Source of the DNA: Rhizobium croatiense
GTDB taxonomy: Bacteria > Pseudomonadota > Alphaproteobacteria > Rhizobiales > Rhizobiaceae
NCBI RefSeq assembly: GCF_019793465.1
Contig: NZ_JAILYJ010000006.1
Coordinates: 124,001-188,000 of the forward strand
Length of the DNA stretch: 64,000 bases
Direction of reading: 5' to 3'
Shown: piece after piece, positions 61,515 through 64,000 of the stretch
Position numbering within the stretch: position 1 is the stretch's first letter
Layout: each line of letters starts with the position of its first letter
Made by a program: the position numbers and the translations under genes
The notes under the pieces: model-generated
What the model was told of the DNA's origin: nothing
The model's database searches: none
What the model saw: only the letters and a program-made list of their open reading frames with translations

Positions 61515-62528
61515 GTGAATACGACTGAACCATTGTCGGGCACGCCTTTCACCTTCGAAGGCAAAGCCGCAATGATGGAACGGGCGCTCGGCAGCGCCGG
61601 TATTTCAATACTCTGCCAGGACGCCCGGCTTTCAATCTTCTACGCCGAAAATCTGCCGCCGTATTTCGCGGCACGCTTCATGCCCGGCGGCACTGATGCC
61701 GGCCTTTTCGGTGATATCCATGGGCAGTATCTGACAGCGCTGAAACACAAGGTGCTGGAGACCGGCATCCCCAACAATGCCGAGGTCGAGATCGACGTCG
61801 ACGGCGAAATGCGCACCTATGAACTGAAAATCCAGCGCACCGGTGCACGCGGCACGCATGGGCTTCTGTCCGTCATGACGGAGGTCACCGAAAGCCGGCA
61901 TCGTGAAAAAGTACTGAAATCGCTGCTGCGCGAACTCTCGCACCGCTCGAAGAACCTTCTTGCCATCATCCAGGGCATTGCCACGCAGACGGCGCGCAAC
62001 ACGCTCTCTCTCGACAGCTTCCTCCTGAAGTTCCGCGGGCGGCTGCAGTCGCTTTCCAATTCCCAGGACCTGATCACGGATTCGAGCTGGCGCGGCGCCT
62101 ATCTCTTCGAACTCGCCGAAAAACAATTCGCCCCCTACTGGCCGGAAACATCAGGCTCCATGCCGATCTACGGCATCAATGCGCATCTGACGCCGAATGC
62201 CGCTGTGCATCTTGGACTTGCTCTCCACGAACTCATCGTCAACTCCGCCTCCTATGGCGCAATTGCCGGCGGCGCTGCCTCCATCACGCTCAACTGCCGG
62301 GAAGCTGCGATCGGCGACAGAAGGGCGATCGAGATCGCCTGGGCGGAAGTGCTGCAGGATCAGTCGGAAGTCCACGAATTCAGTGACAACAGCTTCGGCC
62401 GCACCGTGCTGGAGCGTGTCGTGCCCTCGTCGGTCAACGGCAAGGCGGAACTGAACCTTGTGCCCGGCCGCATCGAATATAGGCTGACCATTCCGGAGAC
62501 CGAATTCGAGATCTTCAAGCGCATCTGA
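61515..62528 (+). CDS. HWE-family sensor histidine kinase (candidate PhyR kinase)
   Basis: This 337-residue protein has an N-terminal PAS-like domain (about 25-128) and an HWE kinase core. The phosphoacceptor is His143 in RELSHRSKNLLAII, the N-box is HELIVNSASYG near 238 and the WxE pair is in AWAEVLQ near 276. HWE kinases next to phyR are usual PhyR phosphodonors. It has no membrane segment, so it senses a cytoplasmic signal. The start is GTG 61515 with GGAAAGG upstream. Confidence 0.9.
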   Translation: MNTTEPLSGTPFTFEGKAAMMERALGSAGISILCQDARLSIFYAENLPPYFAARFMPGGTDAGLFGDIHGQYLTALKHKVLETGIPNNAEVEIDVDGEMRTYELKIQRTGARGTHGLLSVMTEVTESRHREKVLKSLLRELSHRSKNLLAIIQGIATQTARNTLSLDSFLLKFRGRLQSLSNSQDLITDSSWRGAYLFELAEKQFAPYWPETSGSMPIYGINAHLTPNAAVHLGLALHELIVNSASYGAIAGGAASITLNCREAAIGDRRAIEIAWAEVLQDQSEVHEFSDNSFGRTVLERVVPSSVNGKAELNLVPGRIEYRLTIPETEFEIFKRI

Positions 62529-62939
62529 AGTGCGAAAATAAGACGAGCGAAAACAGAAAAACAGCCGGTGCGAGGGCGGCGCACCGGCTGTCTTCACTCA
62601 CCGGGAGGGGACCGTGAGTACGTCCGGATAGTGGGTTGGGGGCGCGCATGTTGGGTCGATGCGATCACCATCCGGATATCGCATTAACGACGACGTCCAA
62701 ATTTGGTTCCCTGCGATCGTAAATAAATTCCATTTTTTTGAATCTTTTTTCGGATGCCCTTGCTCGGCCGAACGCAGAAATATTTCGTCGACCCAAGGCG
62801 GCAGTATTTCCTATGCGAAAACAGTAGCTTGCGTGGACGTCCGCAAGAGCGAACCGTCAAAATTTTACCGTTTGATAAATTTTTAAACCTGAGTTACGCT
62901 TTCCCTCACAGGCCGTTTACCAATAATGAGGGAACTTCA
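62529..62939. other. 411-base region between the HWE kinase and preT genes
   Basis: The first part has a strong hairpin (62561-62591). The rest is A+T-rich around 62700-62900 and should hold the preT promoter, which I could not define. A small frame at 62659-62886 shows no ribosome site or recognisable product. Confidence 0.45.
62561..62591 (+). terminator. Hairpin terminator after the HWE kinase gene
   Basis: A 12-bp stem with first arm 62561-62572 (begins ACAGCCGG) pairs near-perfectly with 62580-62591 and closes a 7-base loop, 33 bases beyond the stop. T residues follow but not as a run. Confidence 0.65.
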
Positions 62940-64000
62940 ATGGAACGACTGGAAACTGGGATTCATGCCGGCCGGCTATCGCCCGCCGAGTATGAGGCTA
63001 ATTTTTCCGATCTGCATCCTCGCCTCGACATTCACGAGGCGCTGGTCGCCGCCGACCGCTGCTATTTCTGTTATGACGCGCCGTGCATGACGGCCTGTCC
63101 CACCTCGATCGACATTCCGCTCTTCATCCGGCAGATTTCGACCGGCAATCCGATCGGCTCGGCGAAGACGATCTTCGATCAGAATATCCTCGGCGGCATG
63201 TGCGCCCGCGTCTGTCCCACCGAAGAGCTCTGCGAACAGGCCTGTGTGCGCAACACGGCGGAAGAACGGCCTGTCGAGATCGGCCGCCTGCAGCGTTACG
63301 CGACCGATGCCGCCATGCAGGCCGGCAAGCAGTTCTATAACAGGGCCGAAGCATCAGGAAAGAAGATCGCCGTCGTCGGCGCCGGCCCGGCAGGACTGGC
63401 CGCTGCGCACCGCCTGGCGGTGAAGGGCCACTCGGTCACCATCTACGATGCCAGGGAAAAATCCGGTGGCCTCAACGAATACGGCATCGCCACCTATAAG
63501 ACGGTCGACGACTTCGCCCAGCAGGAAGTCGATTACATCATCTCGATCGGCGGTATCGAGGTGCGCCACGGCGCCCTTCTCGGCCGCGATTTTTCGCTTT
63601 CCGATCTGCAGGCGCAATATGACGCCGTCTTCCTCGGCATCGGCCTCGCCGGCGTCAACGCCTTGCGCATCGAGGGCGAAAACCTTGCCGGTGTCGACGA
63701 TGCCGTCGATTTCATCGCCAAACTGCGTCAGGCTGAAGACAAGAGCGATATCGCCATCGGCCGCCGCGTCGTCGTCCTCGGCGGCGGCATGACGGCGATC
63801 GACGCTGCCGTGCAGGCAAAGCTGCTCGGCGCCGAGGAGGTGACGATCTGCTACCGCCGCGGCAAGGAGCATATGAACGCCTCGGAATACGAGCAGGATC
63901 TGGCAAGCTCCAAAGGCGTCATCATCCGCCATTGGCTGGCGCCGAAGTCGATCCTGGCTCAGGACGGCAAGGTCGCCGCCATCGAAGTGGAATACACCAA
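62940..64000 (+). CDS. preT: Dihydropyrimidine dehydrogenase subunit PreT (3' end outside window)
   Basis: The window includes the first 353 codons of an iron-sulfur flavoprotein. The N-terminal domain has the Cys clusters CYFCYDAPCMTACP and CARVCPTEELCEQACV for two 4Fe-4S centres. Next come the FAD-binding VVGAGPAGLAAAH near 140 and the NAD(P)H-binding VLGGGMTAIDAA near 280. With PreA it reduces uracil and thymine with NAD(P)H. ATG 62940 follows GAGGGAAC. A glutamate synthase small-subunit relative is less likely because of the PreT-like N-terminus. Confidence 0.9.
   Translation, partial: MERLETGIHAGRLSPAEYEANFSDLHPRLDIHEALVAADRCYFCYDAPCMTACPTSIDIPLFIRQISTGNPIGSAKTIFDQNILGGMCARVCPTEELCEQACVRNTAEERPVEIGRLQRYATDAAMQAGKQFYNRAEASGKKIAVVGAGPAGLAAAHRLAVKGHSVTIYDAREKSGGLNEYGIATYKTVDDFAQQEVDYIISIGGIEVRHGALLGRDFSLSDLQAQYDAVFLGIGLAGVNALRIEGENLAGVDDAVDFIAKLRQAEDKSDIAIGRRVVVLGGGMTAIDAAVQAKLLGAEEVTICYRRGKEHMNASEYEQDLASSKGVIIRHWLAPKSILAQDGKVAAIEVEYT

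Noticed and set aside
62931..62960. GGAAC just before preT as an EcfG promoter
   Set aside because: No GTT follows at 16-18 bases, and the GGAAC overlaps the ribosome site and start codon.

Overview
The window looks like chromosomal DNA from a fast-growing rhizobium of the Rhizobium leguminosarum / R. etli group. The evidence is an exopolysaccharide (EPS) block in the pssT-pssN-pssO-pssP order, a PrsD/PrsE type I secretion pair beside a PlyA-like glycanase and a Rap-type lectin, noeK/noeJ-like mannose genes, a RIME-type intergenic repeat, a hemin cluster carrying RirA-type iron boxes, and a nepR-ecfG / phyR general stress locus. I saw no rRNA, tRNA, CRISPR array, transposase, phage module or replication origin. 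The names rest on motifs and gene order read by eye, without database searches.

Region 1 (1-25354) is a surface polysaccharide factory. A forward block holds the tail of an unidentified protein, a GT4 glycosyltransferase, a pyruvyl transferase, a Wzx flippase, three GT2 glycosyltransferases, a first Wzy-like polymerase, an O-acyltransferase and the PssD/PssE glucuronosyltransferase pair. A reverse block holds a GDSL esterase, PrsE, PrsD and the PlyA-like beta-helix protein. A forward Rap-family lectin follows. The reverse pssT-pssN-pssO-pssP block supplies a second polymerase, the outer-membrane channel, a secreted protein and the chain-length regulator/kinase, followed by a translationally coupled unknown protein. 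The proposed flow is sugar assembly, flipping, polymerisation, export, then trimming and binding of the polymer by PrsDE-secreted proteins.

Region 2 (25659-40154) mixes precursor supply with housekeeping genes. It contains a LapG-like cysteine protease, ugd, noeK, noeJ and a UDP-glucuronate 4-epimerase, which together provide UDP-GlcA, UDP-GalA and GDP-mannose. It also has a metallophosphatase, a KTSC protein, a quinone-detoxification-like dioxygenase/hydrolase pair, ung, an EEP-family protein and several small envelope proteins.

Region 3 (40381-51070) carries an operon with the layout of E. coli cecR-ybhGFSR, a DUF1236 protein with a stress-sigma promoter, a thuA-thuB-EamA operon, a TetR-SMR efflux pair with a clear operator, a truncated hemoglobin and a DUF423 protein.

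Region 4 (51134-58499) is iron and heme uptake. It has an IsdG-like heme monooxygenase with two companion genes (one a Cys-rich DUF2325 protein), tonB, a secreted protein and hmuPSTUV. TGA-N9-TCA iron boxes sit at both promoter regions.

Region 5 (58514-62528) is the general stress response: a DUF883/holin-like membrane pair, nepR-ecfG, phyR and an HWE histidine kinase. Each transcription unit is preceded by a GGAAC-N16/17-(C)GTT-type promoter, or a close variant in the case of nepR. The window ends inside preT (dihydropyrimidine dehydrogenase subunit).
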